Positions 35,752 to 44,660 of a stretch of DNA of 53,988 nt are shown piece by piece (within the stretch, counting starts at the first letter, position 1; each line of letters starts with the position of its first letter). Position numbers and translations under genes: made by a program. The DNA is from Firmicutes bacterium CAG:882 (lineage in GTDB: Bacteria; Bacillota; Clostridia; Lachnospirales; Lachnospiraceae), in assembly GCA_000435595.1 (NCBI GenBank), contig FR895438.1, forward strand, positions 60,344 to 114,331, written 5' to 3'. The notes under the pieces were generated by a model that was not told the DNA's origin, did not search any database, and saw only the letters and a list, made by a program, of their open reading frames with translations.

Positions 35752-37899
35752 ATGGCAGCACAGAAAGGCGGATTCACACTTCCGGGTGAGTCGGGCTATG
35801 AGAAGCTTACACTTAAGATGGCGGAAAAGTGGGGCGCAGATGTAATAAGAGACAGTGACGGAACGGTTCTCTCCGATGAGATTCTGAATGCAGGATATGG
35901 AATATATTCTACAATATGTATTATTCGTGACCACAACGAGTGGGCTAAGAAAAATATGGATAAGCTTCAGCAGACTTTCCTTATGACGCAGCCTATTGTT
36001 GCGGATTGTGATACACTCACCGTGGAGCTTATGAAGGATTTCTTTGCTGAGCAGTTCTCAATTAACGAGACTGATGATTCACTCAAGTACTGGCAGGTAT
36101 ATGACAGAACGACGGACACCCTTGTAGGAAGGGAGCATTGGAGCTATGCGGATGGCAAGGTTACAATCAAGGAAATAACTCCATGGCATAAGTATACGGT
36201 AAGCTTTATGGCATATCGTATATGGGAAGAGATTTCCATGTACAATCACACAACCAACAACTGGACAAAAGAGCATCTCATGCAGATTGATCCGAGACAT
36301 GAAGCCACAAGAGAGTATATGCTCGGCTGGATGAGAAACTGGTGTGAGACGCATCCTGACACGACTGTAGTTCGTTTTACGTCAATGTTCTACAATTTTG
36401 TGTGGATATGGGGAAGCAGTGAGCGCAACAGAAATCTCTTCTCAGACTGGGGGTCCTATGATTTTACGGTGAGCCCGCTTGCACTTGATGAGTTCGCAGA
36501 GAAGTACGGCTATAGCCTTACTGCGGAGGATTTTATCAATCAGGGCAAGCTCCATGTAACACATATGGTCGGAACCAGGCAGAAGGCTGACTGGATGGCG
36601 TTTGTAAATGATTTTGTAATATGGTTTGGAAAGCAGCTTGTCGACATTGTTCATGAGTACGGCAAGAAGGCGTATGTGTTCTATGACGACAGCTGGGTGG
36701 GAATAGAACCGTACAACGGAAGATTCAAGGAGTTCGGATTTGACGGACTTATAAAGTGTGTGTTCTCCGGTTATGAGGCGAGACTCTGTTCGGGAGTTGA
36801 TGTGCCTACACATGAACTCAGACTTCACCCATACCTTTTCCCTGTGGGACTCGGAGGTGCACCTACATTTATGGAGGGGGGCAATCCTACACTTGATGCA
36901 AAGAAGTACTGGAACAGCGTGAGAAGGGCTCTTTTAAGACAGCCTGTAGACAGAATCGGACTTGGCGGTTATCTCCATCTTGTTGAGCCGTTCCCGGATT
37001 TCTGTGATTATATAGAGAAGGTATCCGATGAGTTCAGAACGGTCAAGTCATTCCATGCACAGGGCGCACCGTTGTCGATTAAGACAAAGGTGGCAGTGCT
37101 TCACAGCTGGGGTAAGCTTCGTTCATGGACGCTTTCGGGACATTTCCATGAGACTTATATGAACGACCTTATTCATATCAATGAATCCTTGTCAGGACTT
37201 CCTGTTGATGTATCATTCATCAGCTTTGAGGATGTAAAGGCGGGAGTTCTTAAAGATTATGATGTCGTAATCAATGCAGGATATGCAGGCAGCGCATGGA
37301 GCGGCGGCGACAACTGGAAGGACGAGGACGTTGTGTCAAAGCTCACCGAGTGGGTATACAACGGCGGAACCTTTATCGGTGTCGATGAGCCGTCAGCGGT
37401 TGCAGGCTATGATACATATTTCAGAATGGCACATGTTCTCGGAATCGATGAGGATACGGGCGCAAGAATCTGCCATGGCAAGTGGCAGTATGAGGTACAG
37501 CCTGTCGACGGACTTATGCCTGAGGGAAGCAGCATAAGAGGCAGAAGCGGACTTTATCTCACCGATGGCAACGCAAGAGTTGTTGCGGAGGCTGACGGAG
37601 CACCTGCAATGACAGTCAATGACTTCGGCAAGGGTAAGGGAATCTATATGTCCCACTACAACATAAGTCTTGAGAACACAAGAATGTTGTTCAACACAAT
37701 CCTTCTTGCGGGCGGAGAGGCACTTGACGGAGAGTACATTACAGACAATCCTTACACTGAGTGTGCATATTATCCTGCAAGCAACATGCTTGTAATAATA
37801 AACAACAGTGGCGAGACACAGACGGCTTCGGTTAAGACTGAGGCGGGTGTCAAGAGTGCAACGCTTGAGGCGTATGATACCGCGATTATTCAGATGTAA
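35752..37899 (+). CDS. GH112 beta-galactoside phosphorylase, probably D-galactosyl-beta-1,4-L-rhamnose phosphorylase
   Basis: 715 residues. GH112 enzymes split Gal-beta-1,3-HexNAc or Gal-beta-1,4-Rha with phosphate to give galactose-1-phosphate. The catalytic acid region FYDDSWVGIEPY places Asp at 312-313, matching the known position in the lacto-N-biose phosphorylase fold. The active-site loop CSGVDVPTHELRLHPY and the C-terminal beta domain (from about 640) are also present. No signal peptide. The gene follows GH105 after 28 bases (GGGAGG ribosome site). With GH105, RGAE and a pectin-type importer beside it, and no hexosamine genes, galactosyl-rhamnose from RG-I is the likely substrate rather than lacto- or galacto-N-biose. 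Confidence 0.88.
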   Translation: MAAQKGGFTLPGESGYEKLTLKMAEKWGADVIRDSDGTVLSDEILNAGYGIYSTICIIRDHNEWAKKNMDKLQQTFLMTQPIVADCDTLTVELMKDFFAEQFSINETDDSLKYWQVYDRTTDTLVGREHWSYADGKVTIKEITPWHKYTVSFMAYRIWEEISMYNHTTNNWTKEHLMQIDPRHEATREYMLGWMRNWCETHPDTTVVRFTSMFYNFVWIWGSSERNRNLFSDWGSYDFTVSPLALDEFAEKYGYSLTAEDFINQGKLHVTHMVGTRQKADWMAFVNDFVIWFGKQLVDIVHEYGKKAYVFYDDSWVGIEPYNGRFKEFGFDGLIKCVFSGYEARLCSGVDVPTHELRLHPYLFPVGLGGAPTFMEGGNPTLDAKKYWNSVRRALLRQPVDRIGLGGYLHLVEPFPDFCDYIEKVSDEFRTVKSFHAQGAPLSIKTKVAVLHSWGKLRSWTLSGHFHETYMNDLIHINESLSGLPVDVSFISFEDVKAGVLKDYDVVINAGYAGSAWSGGDNWKDEDVVSKLTEWVYNGGTFIGVDEPSAVAGYDTYFRMAHVLGIDEDTGARICHGKWQYEVQPVDGLMPEGSSIRGRSGLYLTDGNARVVAEADGAPAMTVNDFGKGKGIYMSHYNISLENTRMLFNTILLAGGEALDGEYITDNPYTECAYYPASNMLVIINNSGETQTASVKTEAGVKSATLEAYDTAIIQM

Positions 37900-37905
37900 G
37901 TAAAA

Positions 37906-37970
37906 GCCATTATCATCAAATTTAACGCATGACAGCAGTCTGCGGAAATATGATGATAATGGCATTTTTT
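37906..37970 (+). terminator. terminator of the rhamnogalacturonan operon
   Basis: GCCATTATCATCA (37906-37918) pairs with TGATGATAATGGC (37951-37963), followed by ATTTTTT. Confidence 0.8.
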
Positions 37971-38007
37971 AATTTGTAACCCTTTCGGGTTTAATATTTG
38001 AAAATCT

Positions 38008-38036
38008 TTGACAAGAAGGAAGCTTAGTTATATATT
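38008..38036 (+). promoter_or_regulatory. sigma-A promoter of the HIT gene
   Basis: TTGACA (38008-38013), 17-bp spacer, TATATT (38031-38036), 30 bases before the start codon. Confidence 0.7.
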
Positions 38037-38065
38037 ATAAGGGTAATAAACAAGGAGGTTTTAAC

Positions 38066-38494
38066 ATGGAAAAGGATACAAGCTGTGCATACTGCATGGA
38101 AGGCGAGTTGGTCGCTAAGTTTGGAATTAAGATTTGTGAGATGGACACCTGTAAGGTGTATTTATTTAAGGAACAGAGTCATCCGGGAAGAGTTATTCTT
38201 GCGCACAAGAAGCACGTCGGAGATATGACGGAGCTGACAGCGGATGAGAGAGCGGCTTATTTTGAAGATATTGCCAAGGTTTCTTCAGTGCTTCAGAAGC
38301 TTTTTAACCCACAGAAGATTAACTACGGTGCTTATGGAGATACAGGACATCATCTTCATTTTCATCTTGTACCTAAGTATAAGGATGAGTTTGAATGGGG
38401 CGGAGTGTTCCTCATGAACCCTGATAAGAAGTATCTTACAGAGGAAGAGTATGCTGATATGGCTGCTAAGATTAAGGCGGGAATTGAGGCGTAG
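38066..38494 (+). CDS. HIT family nucleotide hydrolase/transferase
   Basis: A 142-residue protein with the histidine triad HHLHFHLVPK near residues 91-100, the catalytic His being the middle of H-phi-H-phi-H. HIT proteins hydrolyse dinucleoside polyphosphates or nucleoside phosphoramidates. CxxC at C6/C9 (SCAYCM) suggests a structural zinc site as in some HIT proteins. It has its own promoter and GGAGG ribosome site. Confidence 0.88.
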   Translation: MEKDTSCAYCMEGELVAKFGIKICEMDTCKVYLFKEQSHPGRVILAHKKHVGDMTELTADERAAYFEDIAKVSSVLQKLFNPQKINYGAYGDTGHHLHFHLVPKYKDEFEWGGVFLMNPDKKYLTEEEYADMAAKIKAGIEA

Positions 38495-38549
38495 TTTATA
38501 ATAATTGTCAATGGTGATACGGCTTTACGGGCTGTGAGAGGGAGAGAAT

Positions 38550-39902
38550 ATGTCGGATATAAAACAGCAGGTAGAGGAGTGCCTTAGGCAGGCGGAGGAG
38601 ATTGAGCGTGCCGGAGTTATCAAGGACAAGCTCAATACCACGTTTCGCGAGAATCTGAGGTATGAATTTCTTAAGTTTCTTGTATATTTGAGTGAGGGTG
38701 ACGGATATATTGATGAGAAGGAAATCGCTTTTATAAATAGCTCTCTCGGTTATAAAATGACTGAGGCGCAGATGAAATCCATCAGAATATATGACAAGCT
38801 CTGCGATGATACATACACAAAGAAGGTTCCGTTTGCACTCAAGGGGTTTGTGCTGTGTGATGCGGGAAGAAAGCTCGGCGATGATAAGAAGAGAGCCAAC
38901 AATCTTGTCAACACGTTCCGCGCGCTCGGTCAGGAGTTCATTGCATGCAATGATGTGACCAGCGAGCAGGAGGTAAAGCTTCTCACCGATTATATGACAA
39001 TCATGGAAAAATTCCTTAAAGAATACGGACTTTATGACAGCAAGCTCTCGGTTAAGACGAAGAAGGCTGAGAAGCGTTCTGTTGATGAGGTACTTGAAGA
39101 ACTCAATTCGCTTGTCGGACTTGACGGAGTTAAACAGGAAGTGAACAGCCTTGTAAATCTGCTGCGCATACAGAAGCTTCGCGAGGAAAAGGGAATGAAG
39201 CAGCCTAATGTGTCAAAGCATCTCGTATTTTCGGGAAATCCGGGTACAGGTAAGACGACGGTGGCACGTATGCTTGCCGATATATATAATTCGCTCGGAA
39301 TTCTTTCGGGCGGACAGCTTGTTGAGGTTGACCGTTCAGGTCTTGTCAGCGGCTATATAGGTCAGACTGCAACGAAGGTTACGGGAGTTGTCGAACAGGC
39401 ACTTGGAGGAATACTTTTTATTGATGAGGCTTATACTCTTACGGCTAATAAGGGGGAGGGGGACTTCGGACAGGAGGCAGTTGACACTCTGTTAAAGGCT
39501 ATGGAAGATAACAGAGACAATCTGGTCGTGATTGTGGCAGGATATCCCGATCTGATGGACGAATTCTTAAGCTCTAATCCGGGACTGCGTTCCAGATTTA
39601 ACAAGTTCATTTTCTTTGATGATTACAATCCGGATGAGCTTTACCAGATACTTATAGGAATGGCGAAAAAGCAGGACTATGTCCTATCCGGGGATGCCAA
39701 GGTTAAGGCGAAAGAATATTTTGTTCAGGCATGTGCGAACAAGACCGAGAATTTTGCCAATGCAAGAGAGGTCAGAAATTATTTTGAGAAAGCTGTCTCT
39801 AAGCAGGCTACAAGGCTTGTCAAGAATATCAGTGCCATTGATGAGCAGATGCTTCTCACAATAGAAGCCGATGATCTTGAAAACTTCGTGAGCGTAAGCT
39901 AG
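38550..39902 (+). CDS. AAA+ ATPase of the CbxX/CfqX (SpoVK-like) family with TerB-like N-terminal domain
   Basis: 450 residues. The N-terminal half (about 25-165) is helical with LSEGDGYIDEKEIAFINSSL, resembling a TerB domain. The ATPase follows: the start LNSLVGLDGVKQEVNSLVNL is the usual CbxX/SpoVK lead-in, Walker A is GNPGTGKT (229-236), Walker B is GILFIDEAYTL (about 288-298), and the sensor and arginine-finger segment is NPGLRSRF. Relatives include RuBisCO activase CbbX, spore SpoVK and ESX EccA, all of which remodel protein partners. No partner is evident nearby. It lies 55 bases after the HIT gene and ends at a good terminator. Confidence 0.82.
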   Translation: MSDIKQQVEECLRQAEEIERAGVIKDKLNTTFRENLRYEFLKFLVYLSEGDGYIDEKEIAFINSSLGYKMTEAQMKSIRIYDKLCDDTYTKKVPFALKGFVLCDAGRKLGDDKKRANNLVNTFRALGQEFIACNDVTSEQEVKLLTDYMTIMEKFLKEYGLYDSKLSVKTKKAEKRSVDEVLEELNSLVGLDGVKQEVNSLVNLLRIQKLREEKGMKQPNVSKHLVFSGNPGTGKTTVARMLADIYNSLGILSGGQLVEVDRSGLVSGYIGQTATKVTGVVEQALGGILFIDEAYTLTANKGEGDFGQEAVDTLLKAMEDNRDNLVVIVAGYPDLMDEFLSSNPGLRSRFNKFIFFDDYNPDELYQILIGMAKKQDYVLSGDAKVKAKEYFVQACANKTENFANAREVRNYFEKAVSKQATRLVKNISAIDEQMLLTIEADDLENFVSVS

Positions 39903-39967
39903 AAATTAGTGAAAAATATGTGAACTTTATGGATTTGCTTTACTTTTAAGGGTAAAGTGTGATATAA

Positions 39968-40007
39968 CTAAATAGCTGTCGCATGTGGCAGCTATTTAGT
40001 TTTTTTA
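39968..40007 (+). terminator. terminator after the AAA+ gene
   Basis: CTAAATAGCTG (39968-39978) pairs perfectly with CAGCTATTTAG (39989-39999) and is followed by TTTTTTTA. Confidence 0.82.
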
Positions 40008-40038
40008 TTCCTGAAGGGGAAGAATTGGAGGAAATACA

Positions 40039-41217
40039 GTGAAAAAGAGAGTATTAGCACTTGTACTTGCGGGAACAATGGTATTTGGCCTTACAGCCTG
40101 CAATAAGAGTGGAAAGAATGACACAACAACAGCAGCCGATGGCGAGACAACAGTAGCGGATTCAACAACTGAGACTACAGAGGCACAGCCTGTTACACAG
40201 ACAACAGAGGTTACTGATTACAGTGAGTATCTCACATTAGGCCAGTATACCGGAATTGATATAGCAGTTGATGCAGCCGTAGTTACGGATGAGCAGGTTC
40301 AGAGTTCCATTGACTCGTTAGTAAGCTATTATAATACCAACATGGTTGAGGCTGAGCATATTACAACAGGAACAACGAAGGACGGAGATGTCATCAACCT
40401 TGATTACAGCGGTGCACTTGATGGAACTGCATTTGAAGGCGGTACAGCTACATCACAGACTTACACTATAGGTTCAGGGAGATTTATCAGTGACCTTGAT
40501 AAGCAGCTTGCAGGACTTGAAGTCGGCAAGGAATATGAGCTTAAGTGTACATTCCCTGATGATTACACCAACAATCCTGATTTAGCGGGTAAGGAGACAG
40601 TGTTTACCGTTACCGTTAACTACATTGAGGGCGACAAGGATGAGTATGAGTGGGGTGACGAGTTCGTTAACCTCTACACCAACGGTGAGTACACATCAGC
40701 AGATGATTACAGAAAGTTAATTGAGACACAGCTTATATCCAAGGCTGAGTCTGAGCAGCAGACTGAGTACGAGAACGCACTCTGGAGCAAGATTATCGAG
40801 AACAGCACAGTGGCTTCATATCCTGAGGAGAAGTTATCAGGTATAGCAGATGATTACTACAACTATTATGTACAGTATTTTACCTACTATGCATCACTCT
40901 ACGGCATGGATATGGCTTCATTCCTCTCAGGTGTATATAACATGACAACGGATGATCTCACTGAGGAGTGCCAGGCGATGGCTAAGCAGGAAGTCGGATA
41001 TATCATGGCTGCATGTGAGATTTTCAAGGATCTTGGAATGACACTTACAGATGAGGAGTACAATACAAGAGCACAGGACACGGCTGCACAGAACGGATTT
41101 GATTCAGCGGCTGCATTTGTTGAGCAGTATGGTGAGGAGTATGTGCGTGAAAGCTTCATTTTTGATATTGTTTCCGATTACCTGGTTGAGAACAATAACA
41201 TGGTAATAAATGAATAA
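40039..41217 (+). CDS. trigger-factor-like secreted lipoprotein with FKBP peptidyl-prolyl isomerase domain
   Basis: 392 residues. A lipobox LTAC gives lipidated Cys21, followed by a Thr/Glu linker (25-60). An FKBP-type domain (about 112-197) with GDVINLDYSGALDG and FISDLDKQLAGLEVGKEYEL comes next, and then a helical C-terminal domain with the arrangement of trigger factor. It lacks the ribosome-binding N-terminal domain and is exported, so it probably acts as a foldase on proteins leaving the membrane, like PrsA. The GTG start is 7 bases after GGAGG. It stands between two terminators as a single gene. Confidence 0.82.
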   Translation: MKKRVLALVLAGTMVFGLTACNKSGKNDTTTAADGETTVADSTTETTEAQPVTQTTEVTDYSEYLTLGQYTGIDIAVDAAVVTDEQVQSSIDSLVSYYNTNMVEAEHITTGTTKDGDVINLDYSGALDGTAFEGGTATSQTYTIGSGRFISDLDKQLAGLEVGKEYELKCTFPDDYTNNPDLAGKETVFTVTVNYIEGDKDEYEWGDEFVNLYTNGEYTSADDYRKLIETQLISKAESEQQTEYENALWSKIIENSTVASYPEEKLSGIADDYYNYYVQYFTYYASLYGMDMASFLSGVYNMTTDDLTEECQAMAKQEVGYIMAACEIFKDLGMTLTDEEYNTRAQDTAAQNGFDSAAAFVEQYGEEYVRESFIFDIVSDYLVENNNMVINE

Positions 41218-41245
41218 CACTCAATCTTAGTTGATTGATAATGGG

Positions 41246-41284
41246 ACGGCGGTATATTAGAGACTTTTAATATGCCGCCGTTTG
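41246..41284 (+). terminator. terminator after the trigger-factor-like gene
   Basis: ACGGCGGTATATTA and TTAATATGCCGCCGT form a long stem around AGACT-type loop sequence, followed by a short TT-rich end (TTTGT). Confidence 0.72.
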
Positions 41285-41416
41285 TGCTATGATAATATTG
41301 AGTTTCGAAAATTCATGGAATGGTGAAACTACAGTGGAGCAATTCGAGGATATCATATGATTATATGATAAATTATGTAAGGGTTCAGCAGACGGTTAAC
41401 CTAGGAGGAGAGGGCG

Positions 41417-42883
41417 ATGAGAGAAGTGGGAGACATTTTTAGAGAAGTGTCACAGGCGGCAGGTGATATAGTTTTCAGATATGATATCGTGACGGAAAAG
41501 TTTATGCAGTACTCTGACAGGAGTGAGCTTGCCAAATACGGGGCATGGCTGTCCGACTTTGACAGTTCAATGATAAATGCTAAGATGATTTATCCTGATG
41601 ATGTGGAGGCATTTCAGAAGCTTGCGGACAGAATTAAGAGCGGCGATGTTGGGACGATAGAGGGCTTTTTCAGAATGAGACTTCACATCAGTGCTGACTA
41701 TCGTTGGTACAGACTGCTTGCAAGGACGAAGTTCGAGCAGGGTGTGCCGGTTGAAGTGCTGGGGAGAGTTACGGATGTCCATGACTATATGGCATCCCCA
41801 AAAGAGAAGGCGGTCGGGACCATCGGACATATTATGGATATGATGGGGCTTTCTGATGAAAAAGAGGTAATAGAGACTTTGGAACGATATGCATCGAAGC
41901 ATAAGTCGGATGTGATGCTCGCATGCGTAATATATGATATATCCGAGTATAATAATGTTGTGTGCGGAATGAGCAGAAACAAAGAAGAGGAGTTTCTTAT
42001 TAATCTGATCAGACGTATAAGAAGGAACTATCCTCATGGGACACTTGTGTGCAGAGCGGCTCTTGGAAGGTTTGCAATATTTACGGGTGGAATAGAGAGT
42101 ATCACGGAGCTTGGTGATGCAGTGGCAGGAAGTATGCATGAACTGCAGGAACTCGGAATACAGTATATGGACCGGCTTAAGGATGGTGATCTTGGTGTGT
42201 GTGTTGGAGTTAATTATGAAAAAAATGTCTGTGGAATAGGACATGACATATACGATAGGGCTGAGCAGGCACTTGAGCAGGCACTGAGAAATGACACGGA
42301 AAAGATTGTTTTTTACAAGAAGCATACAGAGCCTTCGGAGGAGGCTTGCTCGAGACAGGATGACTCCATTGCCGAGAATGCCATAAGGACGATTGAGAAA
42401 GCAGAGAAGAAGGGGTATACAAGGGGAAAGTTAAGAAAATGTGCACTCAAATGTATGAGCGATCTGCTTGAGAAAGTAGGAAAGCTTTACGGATTTGAGA
42501 GAGTGGCGTTGAGTGTGCGCGGAAGTGAGGGATACACTGAAGTCAGTGAGTGGCACGGAAAAGCAGTGGATAATATTCCTGACGGATGTCGTCTCCATGT
42601 GAGCGGAGAACCCGACATCGTGGAGGAAAAAGTGACCTTCTGGGAGCCGTACATTGTCAACGATGTCAATTCATATCCGGACAGCAGTGCCTATGGAAGA
42701 ATGGTTGGGCTCAGTGCAGTGACAAGCTTTGCACAGGCGGGCTTTGAATGTAATGACGGAATCAGATATATCGTGTCATTTGAGTACTATACACAGTCAC
42801 ATGTATGGAGTGAGGAAAAGTTAAATGCTCTTAATATCATAAAATATGCAGCTGATTTTTGCATGAAATATATAGGAGAGTAG
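41417..42883 (+). CDS. PAS / degenerate GGDEF / GAF-like signalling protein
   Basis: A 488-residue cytoplasmic protein. A PAS domain (about 8-125) has MIYPDDVEAF and RWYRLLARTKFEQG; a GGDEF-like domain (about 135-300) follows; then a GAF-like domain (about 330-485) ends in SHVWSEEKLNALNIIKYAADF. Where active cyclases have R-x-GGDEF the sequence reads RAALGRFAIFTGG, so the cyclase motif is lost. It is probably a sensor or protein-interaction module. AGGAGGAGAGGGCG precedes the ATG. The next gene starts 18 bases after its stop, so the two are likely co-transcribed. Confidence 0.7.
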   Translation: MREVGDIFREVSQAAGDIVFRYDIVTEKFMQYSDRSELAKYGAWLSDFDSSMINAKMIYPDDVEAFQKLADRIKSGDVGTIEGFFRMRLHISADYRWYRLLARTKFEQGVPVEVLGRVTDVHDYMASPKEKAVGTIGHIMDMMGLSDEKEVIETLERYASKHKSDVMLACVIYDISEYNNVVCGMSRNKEEEFLINLIRRIRRNYPHGTLVCRAALGRFAIFTGGIESITELGDAVAGSMHELQELGIQYMDRLKDGDLGVCVGVNYEKNVCGIGHDIYDRAEQALEQALRNDTEKIVFYKKHTEPSEEACSRQDDSIAENAIRTIEKAEKKGYTRGKLRKCALKCMSDLLEKVGKLYGFERVALSVRGSEGYTEVSEWHGKAVDNIPDGCRLHVSGEPDIVEEKVTFWEPYIVNDVNSYPDSSAYGRMVGLSAVTSFAQAGFECNDGIRYIVSFEYYTQSHVWSEEKLNALNIIKYAADFCMKYIGE

Positions 42884-42900
42884 AATCCGGGAGAATAAAG

Positions 42901-44058
42901 ATGGTTACATTATTGTCAAAAATTTTTATAAAGGACAATACTCAGGATATCAGGAAGGCATACGGAAGTCTGTGCAGTATACTTGGGATTGTACTGAATA
43001 TATTGCTGTTTATGGGAAAGTATGCTGTCGGATTTTTGAGCGGTTCTATAGCGATAACGGCGGATGCATTTAACAACCTGTCGGATGCGGGTTCATCATT
43101 CATAACACTTGTGGGGTTCAGATTTGCAGGAAAAAAACCTGACCCGGAGCATCCGTTTGGGCATGGACGTTTTGAGTACATATCAGGATTTGTGGTGTCG
43201 GTTATCATAATTGTTATGGGGCTTGAGCTTGGGCACTCATCAATTGCGAAGATTATAAAGCCGGAGGCTGTTGACACGAGCATTGCATCCATTATTGTGC
43301 TCCTCGCTTCAATCGGCGTTAAGGTGTACATGTGCATATACAACAGATGTGTAGGTGCCAAGATTGATTCGGCGGCTATGAAGGCCACGGCAATAGACAG
43401 CCTGAGTGATACGGTGGCGACAAGTGTTGTACTCATATCGGTATTGCTCTGCAGGTTCTGTAATATCAATATTGATGGAATATGCGGTGTTGCAGTTGCA
43501 TGTTTTATTTTGTATGCAGGATATGATGCGGCGAAGGATACAATCAGCCCGCTGCTTGGAAAGGCACCCGATGAGAAATTTGTGGAGGAGATAGAGAATA
43601 CGGTTATGGCACATGAGCATGTGCTTGGAGTGCATGATCTGGTTGTGCATGATTATGGTCCCGGACGTGTGATGATTTCCCTCCATGCCGAAGTTCCGGG
43701 AGACGGCGATATTTTTGAGCTGCATGAAGAGATAGATGCCATAGAGAGGGAGATTAAGGGAAGATTGGGCTGTGAAGCCGTGATACATATGGATCCGATT
43801 GACAGAAATAACGGGGAATTAAAGCATATCATGGCGTATATGAGGGAGCAGATATTTAATATTGACCCTGCCATGTCGATACATGATTTCCGTATGGTGA
43901 CCGGACGTGAGAGAACGAACCTTATATTTGATGTTGTTGTTCCGTACAGCTATAAGGGAACAAAAGAAGAGCTTATTAAAAAAATCCAAAAAGCCGCATC
44001 TGAGCTTGACAGCAGATATCAGGTAATAGTTGATATAGACAGAGCCTATGTGAGGTAG
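42901..44058 (+). CDS. cation diffusion facilitator, probably manganese/iron type
   Basis: 385 residues, with six membrane helices and a C-terminal cytoplasmic metal-binding domain (about 215-300) plus an extra C-terminal extension (about 300-385). Helix 2 has DAFNNLSDAGS (N58-x3-D62) and helix 5 has AIDSLSD (D166-x3-D170); the FGHGRFEYI loop follows helix 2. Zinc CDFs carry HxxxD in helix 5 and manganese CDFs DxxxD, so Mn2+ (or Fe2+) efflux is favoured. The ATG at 42901 follows GGGAGAATAAAG. Confidence 0.85.
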   Translation: MVTLLSKIFIKDNTQDIRKAYGSLCSILGIVLNILLFMGKYAVGFLSGSIAITADAFNNLSDAGSSFITLVGFRFAGKKPDPEHPFGHGRFEYISGFVVSVIIIVMGLELGHSSIAKIIKPEAVDTSIASIIVLLASIGVKVYMCIYNRCVGAKIDSAAMKATAIDSLSDTVATSVVLISVLLCRFCNINIDGICGVAVACFILYAGYDAAKDTISPLLGKAPDEKFVEEIENTVMAHEHVLGVHDLVVHDYGPGRVMISLHAEVPGDGDIFELHEEIDAIEREIKGRLGCEAVIHMDPIDRNNGELKHIMAYMREQIFNIDPAMSIHDFRMVTGRERTNLIFDVVVPYSYKGTKEELIKKIQKAASELDSRYQVIVDIDRAYVR

Positions 44059-44085
44059 CATCGGTAAGTGAATATGTGATTAGTG

Positions 44086-44126
44086 AAAAGTCATCTGCAA
44101 AGTATGTCGGCAGATGGCTTTTTTTG
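44086..44126 (+). terminator. terminator after the CDF gene
   Basis: AAAAGTCATCTGC pairs with GCAGATGGCTTTT (one G-U pair) and continues into TTTTTTT. Confidence 0.82.
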
Positions 44127-44213
44127 TCGAACGATTGTAAGTTTTATTGCGGTATTTTTTGTTAGACTTAAGATATCAAAGGGGAGTCAGTGATTGATGA
44201 GAGGAGGTTGTAT

Positions 44214-44582
44214 ATGAGGTTTCATCATCTAAGGGAGAAGGAAAAATTAAGCATAAGCGGAGCCTGTGTTCAGGCAAAGATAATACGCAAGGAAGACAAA
44301 AAGATATATCTCAGAATATGGAACAGTGGAACTGAACCGGCGTATAACGTCAACTTCTATATACCTAAGGGACATAGAATATGTATACTCAAAAGCCGTC
44401 TTGATTATCATGTGCTTAATCCCGGACAGGCATTCGATGAATATGCGGTTGCAGATGAAGAACTGCTTAGGGACGTGGAAATCGTTACATACTGGGAAGA
44501 TGAAAGAAAGTGCCTGTATTCGATGGAACAGACAGAGACGGCGAAGAATATTTTAAAAAAAATGTGTGTCTGTCATGTATGA
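44214..44582 (+). CDS. small conserved-looking hypothetical protein
   Basis: A 122-residue soluble protein I do not recognise. It is rich in beta-forming residues: KLSISGACVQAKIIRKEDKK, IYLRIWNSGTEPAYNVNFYI, HRICILKSRLDYHVLNPGQAF. The pattern (xWNxGxxPAYNVxF) resembles a small immunoglobulin-like or CARDB-type beta sandwich. Two Cys occur at the very end (CVCHV). GAGGAGG lies 6 bases before the ATG at 44214; the in-frame GTG at 44190 is upstream of that site and rejected. Confidence 0.6.
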   Translation: MRFHHLREKEKLSISGACVQAKIIRKEDKKIYLRIWNSGTEPAYNVNFYIPKGHRICILKSRLDYHVLNPGQAFDEYAVADEELLRDVEIVTYWEDERKCLYSMEQTETAKNILKKMCVCHV

Positions 44583-44660
44583 TTCTGCTTATGGTGTACA
44601 TACTATTCTCGTGGCGGAAGAGACAGTTTTCCGTAATAAATATGAGAAATGAGGTCAATT

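Noticed and set aside
42210..42446. Minus-strand frames inside the PAS/GGDEF protein gene
   Set aside because: Shadows of a gene with clear domain homology in the forward frame.
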